The position numbers and the translations under genes are program-made. From NCBI RefSeq assembly GCF_014779655.1, contig NZ_JACXYX010000005.1, positions 186,001-250,000 of the forward strand: a stretch of DNA of 64,000 nt, in the 5' to 3' direction. Below are positions 54,211 to 61,888 of this stretch, one piece after another (position 1 is the first letter of the stretch; each line of letters starts with the position of its first letter). Under the pieces are notes generated by a model. That model searched no databases and had not been told where the DNA came from. It worked only from the letters and a program-made list of their open reading frames with translations. Source of the stretch: Nocardioides ganghwensis. GTDB lineage: Bacteria > Actinomycetota > Actinomycetes > Propionibacteriales > Nocardioidaceae.

Positions 54211-55248
54211 ATGCAGATCCGTTCACGTGCCGCCCTCGCGGCAGCGCTCGTCTCCGGGCTGGCCCTCACCGCCTGCGCGTCCGGCGGCGCCGCCAGCGGC
54301 GACTCCGGCGCGGCCGACACCATCCACATCGTCGGCTTCGCGGTCCCCGAGGCCGCCAACAAGAACATCGCCTCCGAGTTCGTCAAGACGCCCGAGGGCG
54401 AGGGGGTGGAGTTCCAGACCTCGTACGGCCCGTCGGGCGACCAGAGCCGCGCGGTCGCCGCCGGCCTCGAGGCCGACTACGTCCACTTCTCCGTGCCGAC
54501 CGACGTGACCCGGCTGGTCGACGAGGGCCTCGTCGCCGAGGACTGGGACCAGGGCGAGAACAAGGGCGTCGTGTCGCACTCGGTCGTCGTGTTCGGCGTC
54601 CGCGACGGCAACCCCAAGAACATCAAGACCTGGGCCGACCTGGTGAAGCCGGGCGTCGAGATCGTCACGCCCAACCCGGCCTCGTCGGGTGCAGCCCGCT
54701 GGAACGCGTTGGCCGCCTACGGCCAGGTCATCAGCGACGGTGGCACCGAGGAGGAGGCCACCGACTACGTCGACAAGTTCTTCGAGAACGTGGTCTCCCT
54801 GCCGAGCAGCGGTCGTGACGCCACCACCGCGTTCCTCGGCGGCACCGGCGACGTGCTGATGGCGTACGAGAACGAGGCCATCCTCGCCGCGCAGAACGAC
54901 GAGGGCTTCGAGTACGTCCTCCCGGACACCACGCTGCTCATCGAGAACGCGGGCGCGATCCTCGAGGACGCCTCCGAGCCGTCGCAGGCCTGGCTCGACT
55001 TCGTCCTCTCCGACGAGGGCCAGACGCAGTTCGCCCTGACCGGCTTCCGCCCGATCCGCGACGACGTCGACTTCGGCGGCACCGTCGAGGGCGCCGCCGA
55101 CCCGAGCAACCCGTTCCCGCCGGTCGAGACGCTGCTCACCGTCGACGACGACTTCGGCGGCTGGGACGAGGTCTCGACGAAGTTCTTCGACGAGGACAAC
55201 GGCCTCATCTTCGAGGCCATCCTCGGCGCCGGTCTCTCCCTCGAGTGA
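54211..55248 (+). CDS. Sulfate ABC transporter, substrate-binding lipoprotein
   Basis: A 345-residue periplasmic-binding-protein-type lipoprotein. The lipobox is LTAC with C22. The mature protein shows the sulfate-binding family segments IHIVGFAVPEAANKNIASEF, FQTSYGPSGDQSRAVAAGLEADYVHF, VVVFGVRDGNPKNIKTWADLV, NPASSGAARWNALAAYGQV and RDATTAFLGGTGDVLMAYENEA. It delivers sulfate or thiosulfate to CysT/CysW. ATG 54211 begins the signal peptide; an upstream ATG at 54139 lies in the control region. cysT starts 13 bases after its stop. Tungstate or molybdate binding is less likely given the CysTWA partners. Confidence 0.93.
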   Translation: MQIRSRAALAAALVSGLALTACASGGAASGDSGAADTIHIVGFAVPEAANKNIASEFVKTPEGEGVEFQTSYGPSGDQSRAVAAGLEADYVHFSVPTDVTRLVDEGLVAEDWDQGENKGVVSHSVVVFGVRDGNPKNIKTWADLVKPGVEIVTPNPASSGAARWNALAAYGQVISDGGTEEEATDYVDKFFENVVSLPSSGRDATTAFLGGTGDVLMAYENEAILAAQNDEGFEYVLPDTTLLIENAGAILEDASEPSQAWLDFVLSDEGQTQFALTGFRPIRDDVDFGGTVEGAADPSNPFPPVETLLTVDDDFGGWDEVSTKFFDEDNGLIFEAILGAGLSLE

Positions 55249-55261
55249 GCTGCCCTCGTCC

Positions 55262-56110
55262 ATGACCTCCACCGAGATCGCAGCGGTCCGACCGGCGAGG
55301 GCTCCTCGCCGGTCGGGTCCGCGCTCCACGCTCACGCGGTCGTCGGGGCTCGGGCTCGGCATCGCCATGATCTGGTTCAGCGCGCTGGTCCTGATCCCCC
55401 TCATGGCAGTCGTCGTCACGGCCGTCGAGGGCGGCTGGGACGTCTTCTGGGCGACCATCACCAACGGCCAGACCTCCGCCGCCATCCGGCTCACCGTCCT
55501 CACCGCCCTCGGCGTCACGGCCGTCAACGTCGTGATGGGCCCGCTCATCGCCTGGGTGCTGGTCCGCGACCGGTTCTGGGGCAAGTCGGTGCTCGAGGTG
55601 ATGATCGACATCCCCTTCGCGCTGCCGACGATCGTCGCCGGCCTGGTGCTGCTCTCGCTCTACGGCAACGACAGCCCGGTGGGCGTCGACATCGCCAACG
55701 AGCGACCGGCGGTCTTCCTCGCGTTCCTGTTCGTCACGCTGCCGTTCGTCGTGCGGATGGTGCAGCCGGTGCTCGAGGAGCTCGACCGCGACGTCGAGGA
55801 GGCGGCCGCCTCGCTGGGCGCGAGCCGGATCACCACGTTCCGACGCATCATCCTGCCCAGCCTCGCGCCGGCCATCGCCGCCGGCGCCGCCCTGTCCTTC
55901 GCCCGCGGCGTCAGCGAGTACGGCTCGCTGGTGCTGCTGTCGGGCAACCTCCCGTTCAAGACCGAGGTCACCTCCGTGCGCATCCTCAGCAGCATCGAGA
56001 ACGACAACGTCCCGGCGGCCGCCGCCGTCGCGACGGTGCTGCTGGCCATCTCGCTCGCGGTGATCGTGCTCCTGGACCTGATCCAGAGGCGGGTGGCCGC
56101 ACGTGGCTGA
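55262..56110 (+). CDS. cysT: Sulfate ABC transporter permease CysT
   Basis: A 282-residue permease with six membrane helices. The EAA-type cytoplasmic loop for ATPase contact reads EEAAASLGASRITTFRRIILPSLAP (about 177-201). FALPTIVAGLVLLSLYG and the SEYGSLVLLSGNLPFKTEV segment are typical of CysT/CysU. It pairs with CysW. The overlap with the cysW GTG is 8 bases. Operon order sbp-cysT-cysW-cysA is the standard one. Confidence 0.95.
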   Translation: MTSTEIAAVRPARAPRRSGPRSTLTRSSGLGLGIAMIWFSALVLIPLMAVVVTAVEGGWDVFWATITNGQTSAAIRLTVLTALGVTAVNVVMGPLIAWVLVRDRFWGKSVLEVMIDIPFALPTIVAGLVLLSLYGNDSPVGVDIANERPAVFLAFLFVTLPFVVRMVQPVLEELDRDVEEAAASLGASRITTFRRIILPSLAPAIAAGAALSFARGVSEYGSLVLLSGNLPFKTEVTSVRILSSIENDNVPAAAAVATVLLAISLAVIVLLDLIQRRVAARG

Positions 56111-56975
56111 CACGCTGGTGCCCGAGATCGTCGATGCGCCGCCCGCCGAGGAGCGTCGACGCCCGCCGCGGGTCCGCAAGACGCCGGTGACCTACCTGAT
56201 GCGGTTCGTCGTCACCGCCTACCTGTTCTTCCTGGTCGCGTGGCCGGTATCGCTGGTCGCGACCAACACCTTCGCCAACGGCTTCGACTCGATCCGCTCG
56301 CTCGTCGAGGACCCCGACATGGTCGTCGCGCTGCAGCTGAGCGCGTACGTCGCGGTGTGGTCGGTCGTGATCAACACGCTGTTCGGCGTGGGGATCTCGC
56401 TGCTGCTCGTGCGCCACGAGTTCCCGGGGAAGCGGCTGCTCAACGCGCTGCTCGACATCCCGCTGTCGGTGTCGCCGATCGTCGTGGGCCTCGCGCTGGT
56501 GCTGGTCTACGGCGGCCGCAACGGCTGGTTCGGCCCGTTCCTGCTCGACGCGGGCTTCCAGGTCATCTTCTCCACCCCGGGCATCATCATGGCCACGACG
56601 TTCGTGGCGCTGCCGTTGATGATCCGCGAGATCGTGCCGGTGCTCGAGGAGATCGGCACCGAGCAGGAGCAGGCCGCCGAGAGCCTCGGGGCGAGCGGCC
56701 TGCAGCGCTTCTGGCGGATCACCCTGCCGTCGATCAAGTGGGGCATCACCTACGGCGTCGTGCTGACGCTGGCGCGATCGCTCGGCGAGTTCGGCGCGGT
56801 CAAGGTCGTCTCGGGCAACGTCCTCGGGCAGACGCGTACGGCCACCCTCGCCGTCGAGGAGAAGTACCTCAACTTCGACCAGCAGGGCGCCTACGCGACC
56901 GCGTTCCTGCTGGCCATGGTGTCGGTCGCCTGCATCGTCGTCGTCGCCATCATCCGTCCCAAGAACCACCCCTGA
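56103..56975 (+). CDS. cysW: Sulfate ABC transporter permease CysW
   Basis: A 290-residue permease with six helices. The EAA loop is [49 protein letters not shown] and [16 protein letters not shown] are CysW hallmarks. An N-terminal cytoplasmic extension of about 35 residues is Pro/Arg-rich ([15 protein letters not shown]). The GTG start at 56103 overlaps cysT. cysA starts 10 bases after the stop, with GAGAGGTC before its ATG. Confidence 0.95.
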   Translation: MADTLVPEIVDAPPAEERRRPPRVRKTPVTYLMRFVVTAYLFFLVAWPVSLVATNTFANGFDSIRSLVEDPDMVVALQLSAYVAVWSVVINTLFGVGISLLLVRHEFPGKRLLNALLDIPLSVSPIVVGLALVLVYGGRNGWFGPFLLDAGFQVIFSTPGIIMATTFVALPLMIREIVPVLEEIGTEQEQAAESLGASGLQRFWRITLPSIKWGITYGVVLTLARSLGEFGAVKVVSGNVLGQTRTATLAVEEKYLNFDQQGAYATAFLLAMVSVACIVVVAIIRPKNHP

Positions 56976-56985
56976 GAGGTCAGTC

Positions 56986-57963
56986 ATGAGCATCGAGGTC
57001 CGAGGCCTGAACAAGAACTTCGGTGATTTCGTCGCACTCGACGACGTCGACGTCACCATCCCCACCGGCCAGCTGACGGCCCTGCTGGGGCCGAGTGGCG
57101 GCGGCAAGTCGACCCTGCTGCGGATCATCGCCGGGCTGGAGAAGGCCGACACCGGCTCGGTCAGCATCGAGGGTGTCGAGGCCACCCACCTGCCCGCGCA
57201 GAAGCGCAACGTCGGTTTCGTGTTCCAGCACTACGCGGTCTTCAAGCACATGACCGTCGCCAAGAACGTCGCCTTCGGCCTGGAGATCCGCAAGCGGCCC
57301 AAGGACGAGATTGAGCACCGGGTCCGCGAGCTGCTCGAGCTCGTGCACCTCTCGCAGTTCGCCCACCGGCTCCCGTCCCAGCTCTCCGGCGGCCAGCGCC
57401 AGCGCATGGCGCTGGCCCGTGCCCTCGCGGTGGAGCCGAGCGTGCTGCTCCTCGACGAGCCGTTCGGCGCCCTCGACGCCAAGGTGCGCAAGGAGCTGCG
57501 CGACTGGCTGCGGCGACTGCACGACGACGTGCACGTCACGACGGTCTTCGTCACCCACGACCAGGAGGAGGCCCTCGAGGTCGCCGACGAGATCGTCGTC
57601 ATCAACGAGGGGCGCGTGGAGCAGGTCGGGACGCCCGACCAGCTCTACGACGAGCCCGCCAACGACTTCGTGATGTCGTTCCTCGGCGAGGTCACCCATC
57701 TCGGGGGGCTGGCGCTCCGTCCGCACGACATCGAGCTCGAGTCCTCTCCGTCGCTCGCGGGCAGCGTGGAGGGCACGATCTCCCGCCTGGTCCGGATCGG
57801 CTTCGAGGTCCGGCTGACGGTGCTCACCGTCGACGGCGAGGAGGTGTCCGTGGTGGTCACCCGCGCCCACGCCCGCGCCCAGCGGCTCGAGGAGGGCAGG
57901 ACCGTCTGGCTGACCCCGGCCCCCGGCGCGGCCGTGGTGCCCCGGATGGCGGCGGCCGTCTGA
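56986..57963 (+). CDS. cysA: Sulfate/thiosulfate ABC transporter ATPase CysA
   Basis: A 325-residue ATP-binding subunit. Walker A is GPSGGGKST (35-43), the signature [13 protein letters not shown] begins at 133, Walker B is [12 protein letters not shown] with D157 and E158, and the H-loop is [10 protein letters not shown]. The C-terminal TOBE-like part (about 240-325) is short. It is the last transporter gene. The hairpin at 57965-57981 follows the stop. The neighbours give the substrate as sulfate. Confidence 0.96.
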   Translation: MSIEVRGLNKNFGDFVALDDVDVTIPTGQLTALLGPSGGGKSTLLRIIAGLEKADTGSVSIEGVEATHLPAQKRNVGFVFQHYAVFKHMTVAKNVAFGLEIRKRPKDEIEHRVRELLELVHLSQFAHRLPSQLSGGQRQRMALARALAVEPSVLLLDEPFGALDAKVRKELRDWLRRLHDDVHVTTVFVTHDQEEALEVADEIVVINEGRVEQVGTPDQLYDEPANDFVMSFLGEVTHLGGLALRPHDIELESSPSLAGSVEGTISRLVRIGFEVRLTVLTVDGEEVSVVVTRAHARAQRLEEGRTVWLTPAPGAAVVPRMAAAV

Positions 57964-57964
57964 G

Positions 57965-57981
57965 GCCCCACCCGGCGGGGC
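57965..57981 (+). terminator. Terminator after cysA
   Basis: GCCCC (57965-57969) and GGGGC (57977-57981) form a 5-base GC stem directly after the stop. A second GC-rich dyad follows (near 58001-58020). The calls are weak because T-runs are absent. Confidence 0.4.
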
Positions 57982-58023
57982 GGGAGCAGCGGCCGAATCC
58001 TCCCGGGCGGGCCCGCGGGGCAC

Positions 58024-58029
58024 TAGCGT
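58024..58029 (+). promoter_or_regulatory. -10-like hexamer TAGCGT of the B12-binding gene
   Basis: It ends seven bases before the GTG at 58037, with the same hexamer and spacing as menE. It suggests the gene has its own leaderless start separate from cysA. Confidence 0.5.
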
Positions 58030-58036
58030 GCGAGGT

Positions 58037-58681
58037 GTGACCATCACGACCACCACCGACGAGCTGTGGGCAGCCGTCGAGACCTTCGACGCCGAGGCGG
58101 CGGAGATCGCCATCGCCCGGCTCCTGTGGGACGTACCCCTCTCCGGGGCGGTCACCGGTGTCGTCCTGCCCTTCCTCCAGGAGGTCGGCGACCGCTGGGA
58201 GTCCGGCACGCTCTCGGTCGCGCACGAGCACTTCGTGAGCGACATGCTCCGGCGCAAGCTCACCGCGCTCGCGGCCGTGCCGCCGCACGCCGTGGACGGC
58301 GCGGCCACCGCCCCAGTCGTCCTGCTCGCGTGCCCGCCGGGGGAGCGCCACGACATGGTGCTGCTCTGCGTGGCGCTGATGCTGCGCGAGCGCGGCGTAC
58401 GGGTGCGCTTCCTGGGCGCGGACACCCCGGTCCCCGCGATCCTCACCGCAGCGCGTGGCACCGCCGCCGACGCGGTGGTCCTCGCGGCCACGAGGCCGAC
58501 GATGTTCACCGCCAACGCCTCGGCGCTGCGCAAGCTCGCCGCCGACCACGCCCTGTACGCGGCCGGGCGGGGCGCCGACGACCAGACCGTCGCCGAGATC
58601 GGGGCACGGGCGCTGCCCGCCGACCCGGTCCGCGCGGTCGTGGTGCTCGTGGGCGAGCTCGCGGAGGTCAGGCGCTGGTGA
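58037..58681 (+). CDS. Stand-alone cobalamin-binding (CarH/LitR-like) protein without a DNA-binding domain
   Basis: A 214-residue two-domain protein. The helical cap (about 10-80) carries the W-x9-EH signature, W54 with E64-H65, which in CarH contacts the upper ligand of adenosylcobalamin. The Rossmann-like B12 domain (about 92-210) has E103-x-H105 as the likely cobalt His motif, although the usual following Gly is Val108. The MerR-type helix-turn-helix found in CarH and LitR is absent. It lies 73 bases after cysA. It could be a light or B12 sensor acting through a partner, or a corrinoid carrier for a methyltransferase; no partner gene is near. The domain call is good, the role unknown. Confidence 0.82.
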   Translation: MTITTTTDELWAAVETFDAEAAEIAIARLLWDVPLSGAVTGVVLPFLQEVGDRWESGTLSVAHEHFVSDMLRRKLTALAAVPPHAVDGAATAPVVLLACPPGERHDMVLLCVALMLRERGVRVRFLGADTPVPAILTAARGTAADAVVLAATRPTMFTANASALRKLAADHALYAAGRGADDQTVAEIGARALPADPVRAVVVLVGELAEVRRW

Positions 58682-58790
58682 TCACCGGTCGCTGGTGAGG
58701 CGCTGGACCCACGGCGGGCATGCGGCCCGAGCGGCAGGGTGGGAAGCGGCACAGCAGTCCCGATGTGCGTCGACGCGGCAGGACCGGGGA

Positions 58791-58829
58791 ATCCGAGCTC
58801 GCCCAGGGCAAGCCATGACTCCCCGGTCC
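58791..58829. repeat. Inverted repeat between the B12 protein and yajQ
   Basis: Perfect 10-base arms GGACCGGGGA and TCCCCGGTCC have a 19-base loop, between convergent genes. It may be a terminator. The remaining 200 bases of this gap hold nothing else recognised. Confidence 0.45.
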
Positions 58830-58893
58830 GCTGTCCACCATCCTTGGATGAACCCGCCGACTGCTCGCCGTCCCACGCTCAGAGGCGCGCGGC

Positions 58894-59385
58894 TCAGCGG
58901 TAGTTGGTGAACTGCACCGCGAAGTCGTAGTCCTGCGCCTTCACCAGCTGCTGCACGGCCTGGAGGTCGTCGCGCTTCTTCGACGACACCCGCAGCTCCT
59001 CGCCCTGCACTTGCGCCTTGACGCCCTTGGGGCCCTCGTCGCGGATCAGCTTGGAGATCTTCTTGGCGTCCTCGGAGGTGATGCCCTCCTTGAGCGCGAT
59101 GTCGATCTTGGCGACCTGCCCGGACTGGCGCGGCTCGGAGGCGTCGAGGATCTTGAGGCTCTGGTTGCGCTTGATCAGCTTGTCCTGGAAGACGCTGAGC
59201 ACGGCGCTGGCGCGGTCCTCGGCGGAAGCGGTGATCTCGATCGCCTTCTCGCCCTTCCACTCGATCGACGCGCCCGTGCCCTTGAAGTCGAAGCGGGTGG
59301 CGATCTCGCGGGCCGCCTGGCTGAGCGCGTTGTCGACCTCCTGGCGGTCCAGCTTGCTCACGATGTCGAAGCTCGAGTCAGCCAT
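58894..59385 (-). CDS. yajQ: YajQ family cyclic-di-GMP/nucleotide-binding protein
   Basis: A 163-residue protein with two similar ferredoxin-like halves, typical of YajQ (UPF0234). Signatures are [25 protein letters not shown], and the [35 protein letters not shown] segment. In Xanthomonas a homologue binds cyclic di-GMP; other members bind RNA or nucleotides. The role in actinobacteria is not established. AAGGAGG before ATG 59385 is a textbook ribosome site, in contrast to the leaderless genes. It is divergent from the tRNA gene. Confidence 0.95.
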   Translation of the reverse strand: MADSSFDIVSKLDRQEVDNALSQAAREIATRFDFKGTGASIEWKGEKAIEITASAEDRASAVLSVFQDKLIKRNQSLKILDASEPRQSGQVAKIDIALKEGITSEDAKKISKLIRDEGPKGVKAQVQGEELRVSSKKRDDLQAVQQLVKAQDYDFAVQFTNYR

Positions 59386-59480
59386 GGTGTGCCTCCTTGG
59401 GGGCTTGCTTGTGGGGTCCTTCTGGGGTGCCCCGGCGATTCGTGGAGAAGTCCGTGCCTTGCTATTGTTCCGCACGGCCC

Positions 59481-59562
59481 GGCAGGTTGCCCGAGCGGCC
59501 AAAGGGAGCTGACTGTAAATCAGCCGGCATTGCCTACAGAGGTTCGAATCCTCTACCTGCCA
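59481..59562 (+). tRNA. tRNA-Tyr (anticodon GTA)
   Basis: The 82-base gene has acceptor arms GGCAGGT (59481-59487) and ACCTGCC (59555-59561), discriminator A59562, anticodon GTA at 59515-59517 in the loop CTGTAAA, and a T arm with GGTTCGAATCC. The long variable arm of class II tRNA-Tyr is present. CCA is not encoded. A TATTGT -10 candidate lies at 59463-59468, about 12 bases before the gene. Confidence 0.95.
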
Positions 59563-59582
59563 CTGGACGCAGTCCAGTCGCA

Positions 59583-59608
59583 AGACCCCCGTCGACAGGC
59601 GGGGGTCT
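59583..59608 (+). terminator. Terminator of the tRNA-Tyr gene
   Basis: Perfect 8-base arms AGACCCCC (59583-59590) and GGGGGTCT (59601-59608) with a 10-base loop, followed by a short TTT run. It is the clearest terminator in the window. Confidence 0.75.
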
Positions 59609-59627
59609 CGTGCATTTGACTCACGGT

Positions 59628-60872
59628 GTGAGCGACCAGGGCTTGTCCGGCACCCCTCCCGACGATGCGTGGCTCGACGCGGAGTGCCGTCGTCTGCTCG
59701 ACTTCGGTCGCCGCGTCGCCCACCCGCTCGGTGGCGCGGCCTGGCTCGACGACGAGGGCGCACCCGACCTGTCGCGTCCGGTCCACACGTGGATCACCAG
59801 CCGCATGGTCCACGTGCACGGGCTCGGCGCGCTGCTCGGCGTCGAGGGCTGTACGCCGATCGCGACCGCCGCGCTCGACGGTCTGCGTACGACGCTCCGG
59901 GACGCCGAGCACGGCGGCTGGTTCGGCGCGATCGGTTCCGACGGGGAGCCGGAGGGCACAGCGAAGTCCTGCTACGACCACGCCTTCGTGATGCTCGCCG
60001 CCTCGACCGCGACCGTCGCCGGGCTGCCCGGCGCGGACGACCTCCTGGCGGAGGCGACGCAGGTCTTCGAGCGACGCTTCTGGGACGAGGACCTCGGCCG
60101 GGTCTTCGACGAGTGGGACCGCACCTGGAGCGAGGCCGCGCCCTACCGCGGGCTCAACTCCACGATGCACTCGCTGGAGGCGATGCTCGCCGTCGGCGAC
60201 GCGACGGGCGACACGAGCTGGCACCGGCGGGCCGGCCGCCTGGCGGGCCTGGTGGTCGACCTCGCGCCGGCGTACGACGGGCGGCTGCCCGAGCACTTCG
60301 GGCCGGACTGGTCGGTCGACCTCGAGCTCAACCGCGACCGCCCCGACGACCCGTTCAAGCCCTACGGCGCGACCGTCGGCCACGGCCTGGAGTGGTCACG
60401 GCTCCTGCTCCACGTCGAGGCGGCGCTCGCAGCAGAGGCGCCCCCCGGGCTGCTCGAGACCTCGCGGCTGCTGTTCGACCGGGCCGTCGCCGACGGCTGG
60501 CACGCCGACGGCGCTCCCGGCTTCGTCTACACCACCGACTGGTCGGGCACGCCCGTCGTGCGCCAGCGCATGCACTGGGTCGCGGCCGAGGGGATCGCGG
60601 CCGCCGCGGCGCTGCACCGGCGTACGGGTGAGGAGGCCTACGCACGTCGCTACGCCGAGTGGTGGGCGTACGCCGCCGAGCACCTCCTCGACCGCGAGCG
60701 CGGGTCGTGGCACCACGAGCTCGACCCCGCCAACCGTCCGCACGCGAGCGTGTGGCCGGGCAAGCCGGACCTCTACCACGCAGTGCAGGCGACGCTCCTC
60801 CCGCGACTGCCGCTGGCTCCCGGTCTCGCCCGCGCCCTGGCCCTGTCGCAGGGTCGGTCCGCCCCGGCATGA
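59628..60872 (+). CDS. AGE-family sugar isomerase/epimerase (possible mannose isomerase)
   Basis: A 414-residue (alpha/alpha)6-barrel enzyme of the N-acylglucosamine 2-epimerase family. Motifs are [17 protein letters not shown], a [14 protein letters not shown] helix, [10 protein letters not shown] with conserved His, and [18 protein letters not shown]. The last resembles the mannose/sulfoquinovose isomerase branch. The GTG at 59628 was chosen at the first conserved residues after the tRNA terminator; the frame is open across the tRNA and is not coding there. The stop overlaps the kinase ATG, so isomerase and kinase act in sequence. If the product is fructose, mannose to fructose to fructose phosphate is the likely path. 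An epimerase role cannot be excluded. Confidence 0.87.
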   Translation: MSDQGLSGTPPDDAWLDAECRRLLDFGRRVAHPLGGAAWLDDEGAPDLSRPVHTWITSRMVHVHGLGALLGVEGCTPIATAALDGLRTTLRDAEHGGWFGAIGSDGEPEGTAKSCYDHAFVMLAASTATVAGLPGADDLLAEATQVFERRFWDEDLGRVFDEWDRTWSEAAPYRGLNSTMHSLEAMLAVGDATGDTSWHRRAGRLAGLVVDLAPAYDGRLPEHFGPDWSVDLELNRDRPDDPFKPYGATVGHGLEWSRLLLHVEAALAAEAPPGLLETSRLLFDRAVADGWHADGAPGFVYTTDWSGTPVVRQRMHWVAAEGIAAAAALHRRTGEEAYARRYAEWWAYAAEHLLDRERGSWHHELDPANRPHASVWPGKPDLYHAVQATLLPRLPLAPGLARALALSQGRSAPA

Positions 60873-61816
60873 TGGAGCCCATGACCCCCACGCAGCCCCG
60901 GGTCCTCGTGGTCGGCGAGGCGCTCGTCGACGTCGTCCCCGGCCCGGACGGGCAGCCCCTGGACTACCCGGGCGGCAGCCCCGCCAACGTCGCCATCGCC
61001 CTCGGCCGGCTCGAGCGCGACGTGCGCCTGGTGACCCTCCTCGGCGACGACGCGCGTGGCTCGGCCGTGCGCGCCTGGCTCGAGTCGAGCAACGTGGTCG
61101 TGCTGGCCGGGCCCACCGGGTCGGGCCGCACGTCCAGCGCGGTCGTGACCCTCGACGACGCCGGCGCCGCGAGCTATGTCTTCGACCTCGACTGGGACCT
61201 GCCCGCCGTGCCCGACGAGGAGTGCGAGGTGCTCCACGTCGGCTCGATCGCCACGGTGCTCCACCCGGGGGCCGACGCGGTCCTGGCGGCGTTCGAGGCG
61301 CGCAAGGGCCGCGCGCTGCTCTCGCTCGACCCCAACGCCCGACCTGCCATCACCCCCGACCGGACCGGCCCGGTCGCCCGCGTCGAGGAGCTCGTCGCCC
61401 TCGCCGACGTGGTCAAGGTGAGCGACGAGGACCTCGCGTGGCTGCACCCCGACGACGACCCCGTCGCGACCGCCACCCGCTGGGCAGCGGCCGGCCCCGG
61501 GCTCGTCGTGGTGACGCGCGGCGGTGCCGGCGCCGTCGCCGTACGACCCGGCGGCACCACCCTCGAGGTCCCCGGCGTGCCCGTCGAGGTCGCCGACACC
61601 GTGGGCGCGGGCGACACCTTCAGCGGCGTGCTGGTCGACGCGCTCATCGCCCTCGGGGCACACGGGGCGGCGGCGTCCGACGCGCTGCGCGCGCTGTCGG
61701 ACCGCGACGTGCTCGGTGCGGTGACGACCGCGGCCATCGGCGCCGCGATCAACGTCTCGCGACCGGGCGCCGACCCGCCGTCGCGCGCCGAGCTGAGCGC
61801 CGCGCTCGGCGGCTGA
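60869..61816 (+). CDS. PfkB-family carbohydrate kinase (fructokinase-like)
   Basis: A 315-residue ribokinase-fold enzyme. The first signature is YPGGSPANVAIALGRLERD (about 34-52). The second is DTVGAGDTFSGVLVDAL, with the catalytic Asp in GAGD near residue 250. The VSDEDLAWLHP segment is typical of fructokinase-type members. ATG 60869 overlaps the isomerase stop by four bases; an ATG 12 bases on is also possible. Coupling with the AGE isomerase suggests it phosphorylates the isomerase product. Sugar specificity is not proved by sequence. Confidence 0.9.
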   Translation: MMEPMTPTQPRVLVVGEALVDVVPGPDGQPLDYPGGSPANVAIALGRLERDVRLVTLLGDDARGSAVRAWLESSNVVVLAGPTGSGRTSSAVVTLDDAGAASYVFDLDWDLPAVPDEECEVLHVGSIATVLHPGADAVLAAFEARKGRALLSLDPNARPAITPDRTGPVARVEELVALADVVKVSDEDLAWLHPDDDPVATATRWAAAGPGLVVVTRGGAGAVAVRPGGTTLEVPGVPVEVADTVGAGDTFSGVLVDALIALGAHGAAASDALRALSDRDVLGAVTTAAIGAAINVSRPGADPPSRAELSAALGG

Positions 61817-61888
61817 GGACCCTCAGCGCGACCTCAGCGCGTCGTGGTCATCTGCACCACGACGGGGTGACGTGCGTGAGGAGGGGCC

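Noticed and set aside
57964..58036. Cobalamin riboswitch upstream of the B12-binding gene
   Set aside because: The gap of about 70 bases is far too short and no B12-box sequence is present.
59481..59562. tRNA-Tyr as an integration (att) site
   Set aside because: No integrase, phage gene or direct copy of the tRNA 3' end was seen nearby.
59397..59627. AGE-family protein extended upstream through the tRNA
   Set aside because: The open frame crosses the tRNA gene and its terminator; the family begins after 59628.
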